Positions 9,236 through 19,000 of a DNA stretch of 64,000 nucleotides are shown in pieces. The stretch covers positions 124,001 through 188,000 of the forward strand of contig CALKIH010000053.1 of the NCBI GenBank assembly GCA_937995335.1, written 5' to 3'. This DNA is from UBA2357 sp002344625. Its GTDB lineage: Bacteria > Pseudomonadota > Gammaproteobacteria > Burkholderiales > Rhodocyclaceae. The notes under the pieces are model-generated. The model saw only the letters and a list, made by a program, of their open reading frames with translations. It did not search any database and had not been told where the DNA came from. Each line of letters begins with the position of its first letter. Positions within the stretch are counted from its first letter, which is position 1. The position numbers and the translations under genes are program-made.

Positions 9236-11161
9236 ATGAACACTTTCTTCAACATCATCGCATTCGTCGTCGGCGCGGCCGTGCTTGCGTGGATCGGCAG
9301 CGGCTACGTGGCCACCAGTCCGCTGGCGCTGGCCGTGACGGCGCTGATCGGGGTCGTCTACCTGGCCGGCGCCGTCGAGCTGCTCCGCTTTCATCGCGCC
9401 ACCGCCGCGCTCGCACGCGCGCTCGCGGCGATCCCGCCCGGCCTGACCGATCCGAACGAATGGCTGGCCCGCCTGCCGGCGTCGCTGCAAAACCGGGTGC
9501 GCCTGCGCATCGAAGGCGAGCACGTCGGCCTGCCCGGCCCGGCCCTGACGCCCTACCTGGTCGGACTGCTGGTGCTGCTGGGCATGCTGGGTACCTTTCT
9601 CGGCATGGTGGTGACGCTCAAAGGCGCGGTCGTGGCCCTCGAAAGCTCCACCGATCTGCACACCATCCGCGCCGCGCTGGCCGCGCCGGTGAAAGGGCTG
9701 GGGGTCGCCTTCGGCACCTCGGTCGCCGGCGTGGCCGCCTCGGCGATGCTGGGGCTGATGTCGGCGCTGTGCCGTCGCGCGCGGCTGCACGCGGGCCAGA
9801 CGCTGGACGCCAGGATCGCCACCGACCTGCGCGGCTTCTCGCTCGCGCACCAGCGCCAGGAAACCTACCAGGCCGTGCAGGCGCAGGCGGCGGCCTTGCC
9901 CGAGCTGGTCACCCGGCTCGAAGCGATGATGACCCAGATGGCGCACCATGCGCACGAATCCAACGAGCGCCTGCTGGCCGGGCAGGCGCGCTTCCACCAC
10001 GACGTCCATGCATCATTCACCACGCTGGCCACCTCGGTGGATGCCTCGCTGCAGCACAGCCTGAGCGCCGGCGCGCGCCTCGCCGGCGAAACCATCCAGC
10101 CGGCGGTCGAGGCCACGATGAGCGCGATCGCGCGCGAGACGACCGCGCTGCACACGCGCGTGGCCGATACCGTCGGCATCCAGCTCGACGGGCTGTCGGC
10201 GCGCTTCGACCGCGCCGTGACCACGGTCGCCGACACCTGGAGCGCCGCCCTGGCGGAGCAGGCACGCAGCAACGAGGACCTGAGTGCCCGGGCACACCGC
10301 GCGCTCGAGTCCGTCGCCGACACCTTTGCGCAGCGCTCGGCCGCGCTCGTCGCCGAGATCGGCACCGCCCAGGCGGCGCTGCAGGCGGATCTCGCGGCTG
10401 GCGACCAGGCACGCCTGGCCGGCATGCACCAGGCCCTCGAAGCGCTGGCGGTGTCGCTGCGCACCGAATGGGAGCAGGCCGGCGCACGCGCCCTGGCCAG
10501 CCAGGAGCAGATCTGCCGGACGCTGGGCGACACCGCCCGCGGCATCAGCGCCGATGCGAAGGCCAACGCGAGCAGCACCATCGCCGAAGTCGCCCACCTG
10601 ATGCAGGTCGCCGCCGAGGCGCCGCGGGCCGCCGCCGAAGTGATCGCCGAGCTGCGCCAGGAACTCAGCGCCAGCATGGTGCGCGACAACGCGCTGCTGG
10701 CCGAACGCAGCCGCATCATGGAAACGCTGGGCACGCTGCTGGCCGCGATCAACCACGCGTCCACCGAACAGCGCGATGCCATCGACACTCTGGTGACCTC
10801 CTCGGCAGCGATGCTGGCGCGCGCCGGCGCCCGCTTTGCCGAAAGCGTCGAGGCCGAGTCGGCGCGGCTGTCCGACATCGCCGGCCAGATCGGCGGCGGC
10901 GCGGTCGAGGTCGCCAGCCTCGGCGAAGCCTTCGGCCTCGCGGTGCGACTCTTCAGCGAATCGAACGACAAGCTGATGACGACGCTGCACGGCATCGAAG
11001 GCGCGCTGGGCAAATCCATGACCCGCAGCGACGAGCAGCTCGCCTATTACGTCGCGCAGGCGCGCGAGATCATCGATCTTTCGATCATGTCGCAGAAGCA
11101 GATCGTCGAAGACCTGCAACAGCTCTCCCGCAAGCCGGCGGCGCGCGCGGACGAGGCCTGA
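9236..11161 (+). CDS. ZorA/MotA-like membrane protein with long helical tail (DUF802)
   Basis: A 641-residue protein. The first ~180 residues hold four membrane helices (about 4-24, 28-50, 106-129 and 154-178). The third contains GMLGTFLGMV, the kind of motif seen in MotA/TolQ/ExbB proton-channel subunits and in ZorA. The remaining ~460 residues are Ala/Glu/Arg/Gln-rich with no Pro-rich breaks, predicted as a long helical or coiled-coil cytoplasmic tail, with a DUF802-type segment in its second half. ZorA of the Zorya antiphage system has the same plan. Gene spacing to both neighbours is two bases, so the three proteins are probably made in fixed proportion. Membrane topology and family are well supported; motor function is inference. 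Confidence 0.8.
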   Translation: MNTFFNIIAFVVGAAVLAWIGSGYVATSPLALAVTALIGVVYLAGAVELLRFHRATAALARALAAIPPGLTDPNEWLARLPASLQNRVRLRIEGEHVGLPGPALTPYLVGLLVLLGMLGTFLGMVVTLKGAVVALESSTDLHTIRAALAAPVKGLGVAFGTSVAGVAASAMLGLMSALCRRARLHAGQTLDARIATDLRGFSLAHQRQETYQAVQAQAAALPELVTRLEAMMTQMAHHAHESNERLLAGQARFHHDVHASFTTLATSVDASLQHSLSAGARLAGETIQPAVEATMSAIARETTALHTRVADTVGIQLDGLSARFDRAVTTVADTWSAALAEQARSNEDLSARAHRALESVADTFAQRSAALVAEIGTAQAALQADLAAGDQARLAGMHQALEALAVSLRTEWEQAGARALASQEQICRTLGDTARGISADAKANASSTIAEVAHLMQVAAEAPRAAAEVIAELRQELSASMVRDNALLAERSRIMETLGTLLAAINHASTEQRDAIDTLVTSSAAMLARAGARFAESVEAESARLSDIAGQIGGGAVEVASLGEAFGLAVRLFSESNDKLMTTLHGIEGALGKSMTRSDEQLAYYVAQAREIIDLSIMSQKQIVEDLQQLSRKPAARADEA

Positions 11162-11163
11162 CG

Positions 11164-11811
11164 ATGCGCGAGAACGAAGCCGGTATCGAGCATTCCGCCC
11201 CGGCATGGGCGGTTTTCGGCGACCTGATGGCGGGCCTGCTGGGGGCTTTCGTGCTGATCCTGGTCGGCGTGCTCGGCGTTCAGCTCGAGCTGGTGACCAG
11301 CCTCGAAACCGAAGTCCAGAAACGCCAGGCCGAGACCCAACGGCGCGAGGAACTCGAAAAAGCCCTGGCGGTGCCGCTCGCCACCGGCCGGGTGACGCTC
11401 GCCGACGGCCGCATCGGCATCAGCGGCAGCGTGCTGTTCGCACTCAATTCGGCGGCACTGCAGCCCGAGGGTCGGCTTCTGCTCACCAGCCTGGCGCCGC
11501 CGCTGGCCGCCTATCTCGCGACCCGCGACGAGATGCTGATGGTAAGCGGCTTCACCGACGACCAGCCGATACACGAGTCCAATCGGCATTTCGCCGACAA
11601 CTGGGCGCTGTCGGCCGAGCGCGCGCTGACCGTGACCCGTGCCCTGATCGAGGAAGGCATTCCGTCCGCGGCCATCTTCGCCGCGGCCTTCGGCCCCGAA
11701 CAGCCGGTCGCGTCGAATGCCGACGCCGAAGGCCGCTCGCGCAACCGGCGCGTGGAAATGGCGCCGGTGCCGCGCTCGGCCGGGGCCGGCGTGGGTTCGT
11801 CCGGTGGCTGA
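11164..11811 (+). CDS. ZorB/MotB-like protein: one membrane helix plus OmpA domain
   Basis: A 215-residue protein with a short cytoplasmic N-terminus, one membrane helix (about 20-42) and a C-terminal OmpA peptidoglycan-binding domain. Asp20 opens the helix in GDLMAGLLGAFVLILV, equivalent in position to the proton-carrying Asp of MotB/TolR/ExbD and very like the DLM-G start of ZorB. The OmpA domain has its usual signatures, NWALSAERA and RSRNRRVEM. It should pair with the preceding MotA-like subunit as an ion-driven stator anchored to the cell wall. It begins two bases after that gene and overlaps the next one. Confidence 0.83.
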   Translation: MRENEAGIEHSAPAWAVFGDLMAGLLGAFVLILVGVLGVQLELVTSLETEVQKRQAETQRREELEKALAVPLATGRVTLADGRIGISGSVLFALNSAALQPEGRLLLTSLAPPLAAYLATRDEMLMVSGFTDDQPIHESNRHFADNWALSAERALTVTRALIEEGIPSAAIFAAAFGPEQPVASNADAEGRSRNRRVEMAPVPRSAGAGVGSSGG

Positions 11812-12550
11812 AACCGCCGCGGCGGCACGCCCGCACCGCGACGCCGCGACGGCGATCGAAACCCTGCGGGCGCGGGGCGCCGCACGCTTCGATCCGGCCG
11901 GATTCCACTTCATCGAGACCCTGGCCCGGCGCGCGGCGACCCAGCGCGAAACCGTCGCCGGCGTGCTCGAGCGCCGGCTGGCCGACGCCCTCGCGGCATT
12001 CGGCGAACGCTTCGAGCGTGCCGCGCAGGCAGCCGACGCCAGCACCGAGCACGCGGCGCTGAAATTCCCGGCATCCGCCACGCTGCTCGCACAGTGCCGC
12101 GAAGCCGGTGATTTCGCCGGCCTGGGCCGCCTCATCGCGCGGCTCGAAGCGCGCGCCGGCACGAATCCGCTGGCCGAGCTTGTGGCCGCACTCGGCTGGC
12201 ACGCATCGGAGGACCGCGACACCGGGGCATCCGGCCACGCGCGCCCCGAACTGAAGGCCATGGCGTACTTCCGCGACACCTGGTCCAGGCTGAGCGTCGA
12301 TCGGCAATTGTCGCAAGCACTCGCGCAGGCACCGGAAAACGCCGGTCCGCTCAATTCGCAGTTCCTGGTGCTGCAGGCGCTCACGGCGATGCGCGACATC
12401 TCGCCGGACTACTTCCGCCAGTTCATGACCTATGCCGACACCTTGCTGTGGCTGGACCAGACCGACGACAGCCCCGACCCGGCGCGCAAGGGCGGCGGAC
12501 GCGGCGAGCGTGCCAAGAAGCGCGGCAGCGTCCGCAAGAGCGGGCATTGA
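11804..12550 (+). CDS. DUF2894 protein, last gene of the ZorAB-like operon
   Basis: A 248-residue soluble protein of a family I recognise as DUF2894, function unknown. I chose the GTG that overlaps the OmpA-gene stop by 8 bases; upstream in-frame sequence is only a shadow of the OmpA gene. It is helical, Ala/Arg/Glu-rich in the N-terminal half, and has a conserved-looking core (LKAMAYFRDTWSRLSVD, then DISPDYFRQFMTYADTLLWLDQ). It ends in a basic tail of about 20 residues rich in Gly, Lys and Arg that could bind nucleic acid or an acidic surface. No catalytic motif is visible. The overlap implies translational coupling to the stator gene. Confidence 0.72.
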   Translation: MAETAAAARPHRDAATAIETLRARGAARFDPAGFHFIETLARRAATQRETVAGVLERRLADALAAFGERFERAAQAADASTEHAALKFPASATLLAQCREAGDFAGLGRLIARLEARAGTNPLAELVAALGWHASEDRDTGASGHARPELKAMAYFRDTWSRLSVDRQLSQALAQAPENAGPLNSQFLVLQALTAMRDISPDYFRQFMTYADTLLWLDQTDDSPDPARKGGGRGERAKKRGSVRKSGH

Positions 12551-12616
12551 GACCGGCAAGCGCCACCCCGGACGGCATCGGACCGACACCGCCCCGGTGG
12601 TGTGCCGCGCGGCGCG

Positions 12617-13564
12617 TCACCGCGCCGTAGCGCCGCCCCTGAACCGCCGGCCGACGGCGACGGCGGCCTGCAACGCCAGCAGTGCCAGCGCGCCCGCGAC
12701 GATGCCGAACATCATGTCGAGCAAGGTCGGCAGCAGCGCCGCCGACACCGCCCCCACTGCCGGCAGTGACGCCGCCCCGACGGCGGCGTGCTCGATCAGT
12801 CCATGCACCGGCGGAATGCCGTGGGTGAGAATGCCACCGCCCACCATGAACATGGCCGCGGTGCCGACCACCGCCAGCAGTTTCATCAGGCGCGGGGCGG
12901 TCAGCAACAGCAGGCGGCCGAAGGCACGCGCCGGCGCGTTCGCCTTGCCGATGAGATAGAGCCCCAGGTCGTCCATTTTGACGATGCCGGCCACCAGACC
13001 GTAAACCCCCACCGTCATCAGGATCGCGATGCCCGCCAGCACCGCCACCTGGGTGCCGAAGGCCTTGCCGGCGACCACCCCCAGCGCGATCACGATGATC
13101 TCGGCCGACAGCACGAAGTCGGTGCGGATCGCCCCCTTGATCTTGTCCCGCTCCAGCGCGACCAGATCGACCGCCGGATCGGCCAGCGCTTCGAGCCGCC
13201 GAGCATGCTCGGCGGCGTCCTCCGCACGGTGCAGGTACTTGTGGGCCAGCTTCTCGACGCCCTCGAAACACAGGTAGAGCCCACCCAGCATCAACAGCGG
13301 CGTGATCAGCCACGGCATGAAGGCGCTGATCGCGAGCGCCGCCGGCACCAGGATCACCTTGTTGCGCATCGAGCCCAGCGCCACCGCCCAGACCACCGGC
13401 AACTCGCGCTCGGCGCGCACGCCCGATACCTGCTGGGCATTCAGCGCCAGGTCGTCGCCGAGCACGCCGGCGGTCTTCTTGGCCGCGACCTTGGTCATGG
13501 CCGCCACGTCGTCGAGAATCGTGGCGATGTCGTCCAACAGTGCGAGCAGGCTGACTCCGGCCAT
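12617..13564 (-). CDS. DUF808 family membrane protein (YedI-like)
   Basis: A 315-residue inner-membrane protein starting MAGVSLLALLDDIATILDDVA, the hallmark of DUF808/YedI. Several membrane helices are visible (about 75-100, 155-175, 180-200, 225-255 and 270-300). The cytoplasmic loop near residues 100-140 (EKLAHKYLHRAEDA) is highly charged. The family has no established function. It converges on the DUF2894 gene, with 66 bases between the stops, and lies 122 bases downstream of pbpC on the same strand. Confidence 0.85.
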   Translation of the reverse strand: MAGVSLLALLDDIATILDDVAAMTKVAAKKTAGVLGDDLALNAQQVSGVRAERELPVVWAVALGSMRNKVILVPAALAISAFMPWLITPLLMLGGLYLCFEGVEKLAHKYLHRAEDAAEHARRLEALADPAVDLVALERDKIKGAIRTDFVLSAEIIVIALGVVAGKAFGTQVAVLAGIAILMTVGVYGLVAGIVKMDDLGLYLIGKANAPARAFGRLLLLTAPRLMKLLAVVGTAAMFMVGGGILTHGIPPVHGLIEHAAVGAASLPAVGAVSAALLPTLLDMMFGIVAGALALLALQAAVAVGRRFRGGATAR

Positions 13565-13686
13565 GATGAGGATGATCCCGGTATGAGTGATCGGATCCGC
13601 CGACGGCAGCGGCGGTTCGCAATTCTAATGCCGGGCCGGCCACCCGCCACCGTTGTTGCGCAAACGCCTCGGCCCGCGGGTGCCGG

Positions 13687-16023
13687 CTACGGCGCCAGCA
13701 CGCGAAAGCCCACCCGCGCCACCTGGCCCCCCTCGTCGACCACGCTGATCTCCTGCTCGCCGGCCGCGTCGAAGCGCTGCGCGAGCGCTTCGTCGGCGGT
13801 GGCCTCGGCGACGCGCGCACCGTTGCGAAACCACCAGCGCCGGCCCTCGCCACCGGTACTGACCAGGCTCAGCGTGAGCGGGCCGGTGCGGGCGCCCGGC
13901 AGGCGCAGACCGTCGCCGTCGCGCACGCCGACGATGCGCAGCGGCGCGAGGCCGTGACGGTCGATCGGCGGCGGGCAGGTCCGCGACGGCGCGGGCAGAC
14001 GCGCCGCGCGCCGCTCGCGCTTAGCCAGCCAGGGTTCGAGCGCCGCCGGCCACAGCAGCAGCGTCTGCCGCTGCGCGCCGGGGCAGTCCGGCGCGACCCG
14101 CAGACCCGAGCCATCGGTCCAGAAGACGAAGGCCTGCGCCGCGTCCGCCTGATGCCCGGTGAGCCCCGGCGTGGGCGGCACGACACCCTCCACCGCCCAG
14201 GCGCGCCGCGACTGGCGGCAGTCGGGATGGCCGGCCGGCAGGGGCTGGCCGCCGGGCCAGCAGATATCGCGCACCGCGACCCCGGCCGGCGCCGGCTCAT
14301 CCCAGCTGCGTTCGCCGCGACCACCCTGGGTGAGCAGGTCGTGCACCTGAAACAGCAGCGGGGCGGCCGACGCGACCCCATACTGGGCGGCCACCGGCGT
14401 GCCGTCGGGCCGCCCGACCCAGATCCCGATCAGGTAGCGCGGCCCCACGCCGATCGCCCAGGCATCGCGAAAGCCGTAGCTGGTGCCGGTTTTCCACGCG
14501 AGCGCGGCTTGGGCGGGGGCATCCATGCCCAACGGCTGCCCGGACGCGCGCCGCCCGAGCAGGGTCTCGCGCACGACCCACGCGGCCGCGGGCGACATGA
14601 GCCGGCGCGCCTGCAGCGGCGCATCGTCGAACCAGCGCACCGGCGCGACCCGCCCCCCCTGGGCAAAGGCCCGATAGCCGGCCACCAGGTCCTCGAGACG
14701 GGTGCCGACGCCCCCGAGAATCACCGCGAGGCTCGGCACCGCATCCCCCGGCACCACCAGCCCCACGCCCGACTGCTGCAGTTCGGCGCCGAAGCGACGC
14801 GCGCCGTAGGCCTCGATCAACTGCACCGCCGGCAGGTTGAGCGAACGCGCCAGAGCCTCGGCGGCCGAAACCGGGCCGGAAAACCCGGCGGCGAAATTGC
14901 CCGGGCGGTAGTCCGAATGCGGACGCGGCACGTCCTGCAACAGCGATTCGGAGTGGATCAGGCCGGCATCGAGCGCGAGCCCGGTCAGAAACGGCTTCAG
15001 CGTCGAGCCGGGCGAACGCAGCGCGCGCACCATGTCCACATGGCCGAACCGCTGGTCGTCGTTGAAATCCACCGACCCGACGTAGGCCCGCACCGCCATG
15101 GTGTCATGTTCGGCCACCAGCACCGCCAGCGACGTGCGCGGCGGCAGGCGCGCGCGCCACCCCGGCAACAGGTTCTCGATCCGGCGCTGCAAGACCGCGT
15201 CGAGTGTCGTGACGATGCGCGCGCCACCGCGCACGCCACTGGCCCGCCGGGCCAGCAGCGGCGCGAGCCCGGGTGGATCGCGCGGCGCCAGCATCACCGG
15301 CTCTTCGAGCGCCTCGCGCACCACCCGGGCCGACCACTTGCCCTGGTCGAGCATGCGCCGCAACACCTTGTCGCGCGCCGCCCGGGCGCGTTCGGGATGG
15401 CGGTCCGGGCGCAGCCGGCTGGGCGCCTGGGGCAGCACCACCAGCAGCGCGGCCTCGGCATGGGTGAGGTGCGCGGGCGACTTGCCCAGCAGCGTCCAGC
15501 TCGCCGCGGCGACGCCCTCCAGCGTGCCGCCGAACGGGGCCCGGTCGAGGTAGAGCGCGAGGATCTCGTCCTTCGACAGCGTCCACTCGAGTTGCAGGGT
15601 TCGCCACACCTGCCGCAGCTTGCCGGCGGGCGTGCGCGGGTGCGGATCCAGCAGGCGCGCGACCTGCATCGACAAGGTGCTGCCGCCCGACACGATCCGC
15701 CCGCTGCCGAGGTTCTGCCATGCGGCGCGCGCGAGCGCGAGCGGATTCACGCCGTAGTGGTGGCGGAACCAGCGGTCCTCGTAGGTGAGCAAGGCCTCGA
15801 GATACAGCGGCGAAACCTCGTCCACGCCTACCGGGTGACGCCACACGCCGTTGCGGTCGGCAAACCGCCACAGCGGCGTGCCGTCATGCGCGAGCACGAT
15901 GCGCGCGCCGTCGTCGCCCGGCAGGGTCAGGGGCCACAGCCGATTGGCCGACACGACGGCAAGCAGCAACGCAACCGCGGCGAGGAGCGCCCAAACGCCG
16001 ATCCGGCGCCAGCCGGGCCGCAT
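13687..16023 (-). CDS. pbpC: Penicillin-binding protein 1C
   Basis: A 778-residue bifunctional class A PBP anchored by an N-terminal membrane helix (about 10-28). The glycosyltransferase (GT51) domain shows its catalytic Glu motif in TYEDRWFRHHYGVNP and the SGGSTLSMQVAR motif. The transpeptidase domain shows SxxK in RSPGSTLKPFL, SxN in ARSLN and KTG in WKTGTSYGF. The last ~90 residues form the Ig-like BiPBP_C domain specific to PBP1C. The start codon lies only two bases after the yfhM stop, so the pair is one operon, as in many proteobacteria, where an alpha-2-macroglobulin is thought to guard the periplasm while PBP1C repairs the wall. Confidence 0.95.
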   Translation of the reverse strand: MRPGWRRIGVWALLAAVALLLAVVSANRLWPLTLPGDDGARIVLAHDGTPLWRFADRNGVWRHPVGVDEVSPLYLEALLTYEDRWFRHHYGVNPLALARAAWQNLGSGRIVSGGSTLSMQVARLLDPHPRTPAGKLRQVWRTLQLEWTLSKDEILALYLDRAPFGGTLEGVAAASWTLLGKSPAHLTHAEAALLVVLPQAPSRLRPDRHPERARAARDKVLRRMLDQGKWSARVVREALEEPVMLAPRDPPGLAPLLARRASGVRGGARIVTTLDAVLQRRIENLLPGWRARLPPRTSLAVLVAEHDTMAVRAYVGSVDFNDDQRFGHVDMVRALRSPGSTLKPFLTGLALDAGLIHSESLLQDVPRPHSDYRPGNFAAGFSGPVSAAEALARSLNLPAVQLIEAYGARRFGAELQQSGVGLVVPGDAVPSLAVILGGVGTRLEDLVAGYRAFAQGGRVAPVRWFDDAPLQARRLMSPAAAWVVRETLLGRRASGQPLGMDAPAQAALAWKTGTSYGFRDAWAIGVGPRYLIGIWVGRPDGTPVAAQYGVASAAPLLFQVHDLLTQGGRGERSWDEPAPAGVAVRDICWPGGQPLPAGHPDCRQSRRAWAVEGVVPPTPGLTGHQADAAQAFVFWTDGSGLRVAPDCPGAQRQTLLLWPAALEPWLAKRERRAARLPAPSRTCPPPIDRHGLAPLRIVGVRDGDGLRLPGARTGPLTLSLVSTGGEGRRWWFRNGARVAEATADEALAQRFDAAGEQEISVVDEGGQVARVGFRVLAP

Positions 16024-16025
16024 CG

Positions 16026-19000
16026 CTAACGCATCTTCACCGTCAAGTCGGCGGGTGTCGCCCCGCGGCCCTGCACCGACGGATTGAACATCGACTCGAC
16101 CAGCGGCGGCGGCACGCGGTAGGTGCCGGGGGTGACCGCCCGCGCCAGATACGCCAGGTCGGCACGCGACCCGGCATCCAGATCGATCGCCGCGATATAG
16201 CGATCGGCCAGGAATTCCTCGTGCACGACCCGCAACTGCGCGCGCTTGCCGAGCAACTCGGTGATCGCCGGACCGGCCGCGGGCAGGCGCGCCGACTGAT
16301 CCAGGCGCTGGTTCTCGAGCTCGAGACCGGCCGGCAGCAGGTTGATCACCAGCGCATCGTGCACCCGCGTCTTCGACCGCAGCGCCAGATGCACCAGCAC
16401 CAGTTCGCCGCTGGTCAGGTCGGCACCCTCGACCGGCGTGCCGTCCAGCCGCAAGAGGCGCCGTTCGATCTCGATCTGCCCGGTCTCGGCCGGCAGCGCC
16501 ACGCGCGGATAGCCTGACACCACGGTGCGGTGGTAGAGCGTGCCGTCACCCAAGTTGGCGAGCGTGAGGTCGTCGCCGAGCGCCGCTTCGTCCAGCAGCA
16601 GCGCCCGGTCGGCCCGATCCTCGAGCACCGTTTCGCGTGCCGAATCCAGCCGCGCACGCCACATCAGCCCCGGCTGCACCTGCAGTCCGCGCCCGGCCAT
16701 GAACAAGGCGTTGCGTTCCTGGGTGGACAGCCAGTCGTGTGCCCGCAGCGTGTCCGCGAGGCCGAGATACAGCGCTTCGCGCTCGCGCGGCATGAGCTGG
16801 TGCTCTTCGAGCAAGGCCAGCAACAGGGCGGCATCGCGCAGCGCGCTGCCATAGTCGGCAATCCACACCCGGTCGCCGCGCGGCTTGACGATCGCGGCAC
16901 GCAGCAGTTCGTCGGCGCGCTCGCCATCGCCCATGCGCTTGAGCGCGACACCGAGCTGCGCCAGCGCCAGCCCCGAAGGCGCGTGCGTGCGCCGCTCATA
17001 CACCTGCCGCAGCGCGCCGAGCGGGGCCTGGCCGTGGCGCGCGAGCACATAGGCCGCATAGGCCTGAACCGCGAAGCGCGAGCGCTCGACATCGTTGGTG
17101 TAGTGCGGCTCGATCTGCTGAGGATTCTGGAGATAGGCGAGCAGGCGTTCGCGCGCGGCCCCGAGCGCGGCTTCGGGCACCGCGAAGCCCTCTTCGGCGG
17201 CGCGCAGCAGGAAATCGGTCACATAGACGCTGACCCAGTATTCCTCGTCGCTGTCGCTGCTCCACAGGCCGAAGCTGCCGTTGAAGCGCTGCATGCCCAG
17301 CAGGCGCTCGATGCCCAGATCGATGCGTGCGCGCCGCTGTTCGGGCGCCTCGCCGCGAATGCCCAGCGCCGCCAGCAGCTCGGGCCGGGCGTACAGCGAC
17401 GGGTACAAACCGCTGGTGGTCTGCTCGGCGCAGCCGTACGGATAGGCGACGAGTTCGCGAATGTGCTCCGCCAGATCGAGCGGCGGCCGCGACGACAGGC
17501 TGACCCGCACCCGCCGCGCCTCCAACTGGTTCAGCAGCGGCGTGTGGGCGGCAAGCGACCAGCTCTGGTCGCCCGGCGGCAATGCGCCCGCGAATGCGCG
17601 GGTCAGCGCCGGCCAAGCCGGGCGCACCCCGATCTGCCAGTTGCGTTCGATACGGTCGAGCGCTTCGCCCGGCAGGTCCAGCCCCTCGAGCACGACCCGC
17701 ACGCTGCCCTGGCCGCTACCCGGCAGACCGGTCAGCTGCAGGCGCAAGGTCTTGCGTTCGCCCGGTGCGAGCGCAAGACCAGCGGGCGCGGCCACGGCGC
17801 TTGCCGACGCCTCGGCGCCCATCGCGAGCAGGCCTTCGATGTTCACCTGCGGCGCCAGCACCTGGGCGCGATCGGTGAGATTGGTCACGTCGATCGCCAC
17901 CTGGCTGTGGTCGCCTCCGGCCACGAAGCGCGGCGCCGCCATCTCGACCACCAGCGGCGCCACCACCACCGTCTTGCCCTCCGACATGCCGTAGTCGCGG
18001 TCGCCCCAGGCCTGCGCCATCAGGCGCAACTCGCCGTTGAACTCCGGAATGTCGAGGTTCACCGTGGCTTCGCCGGCCGCATCGAGCTCGACCGGCTCGG
18101 ACTGCAGCGCCACCAGCGTCACCGAGCTGATCGGCGCACGTCCGCCACGGTCGCCGTCCTCGTCGCCGCCGAAGTTGAGGCCGGCACGCCGCGCCTGCCC
18201 GACTTCGATCAACTGGCCATAAACGTCGAGGTGATCGACGCCGTAGCCCTTGCGGCCGAAGAAAGCCTCGAACGGATCCGGCGTCTTGAAACTGGTAAGG
18301 TTGAGAATGCCCACATCGACCGCCGACACGATCACCCGCACCTGCTTTCCGGCCGCGCCGGGCAGCGCCACCTTGACCGGCAGGCTGCGCCCGGGGCGGA
18401 CCCGCTCGGGTGCCTCGAGCGCGATCGCAAGCCGCCGGGCCTCGCGGTCGAGCGGCAGGTGCAGCAGGCCGACCGCCCGGCGCGGCACACTCTGCGCAGC
18501 CCGCGCCCCCGGGCGCACCACCAGCGCGCTCACATACAGATCGTGGCGCGCCCAGTCGGCCGCGATCGGCAGGTCAAAGCTTGCCCCCTCGGCCGGCACG
18601 CTGATCGCTTGCCACCACAGCGGCCCTTCCGACGACTCCACCATCAGGTAGCCCTGGCCGGCGGCGGGGGGCTCGACCGTGATGCGCGCGACATCGCCGG
18701 CGGCATAGCGCGGCCGGTCCAGCGCCAGGCGCACCTGGTCGGGGCGGATGTCGCCGCCCTCGGCGCTTTCCTGCCAGTCGTAGCCGGCGAAGAAGCGCAC
18801 GCTGCTCAGCCGCCCGGTTTGCGGGTCCTGCGCTTCGATGCGATACCAGCCCCACTCCACCGGCAACGCCACCTCGAGGCGGTCATCGGCGCCCAGGTCA
18901 TGGGTGGCGGCGGACAGCACCACGTCGCGCTGATTGAATTGACTGTTCCAGCCGTCGGCGGCCGAGAACTGCCAGAAATAGTCGCGCCGCTCCTGCACCA

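Noticed and set aside
9289..11811. An 840-codon frame running through the MotA-like gene into the OmpA gene, suggesting a fusion
   Set aside because: The first two thirds are an Arg/Pro-rich out-of-frame reading of the MotA-like gene; the OmpA protein starts at its own ATG at 11164.
8550..12550. A complete Zorya defence system
   Set aside because: No ZorC, ZorD (helicase/nuclease) or ZorE-like gene is present; the flanking genes are DUF3348, DUF2894, a racemase homologue and DUF808.
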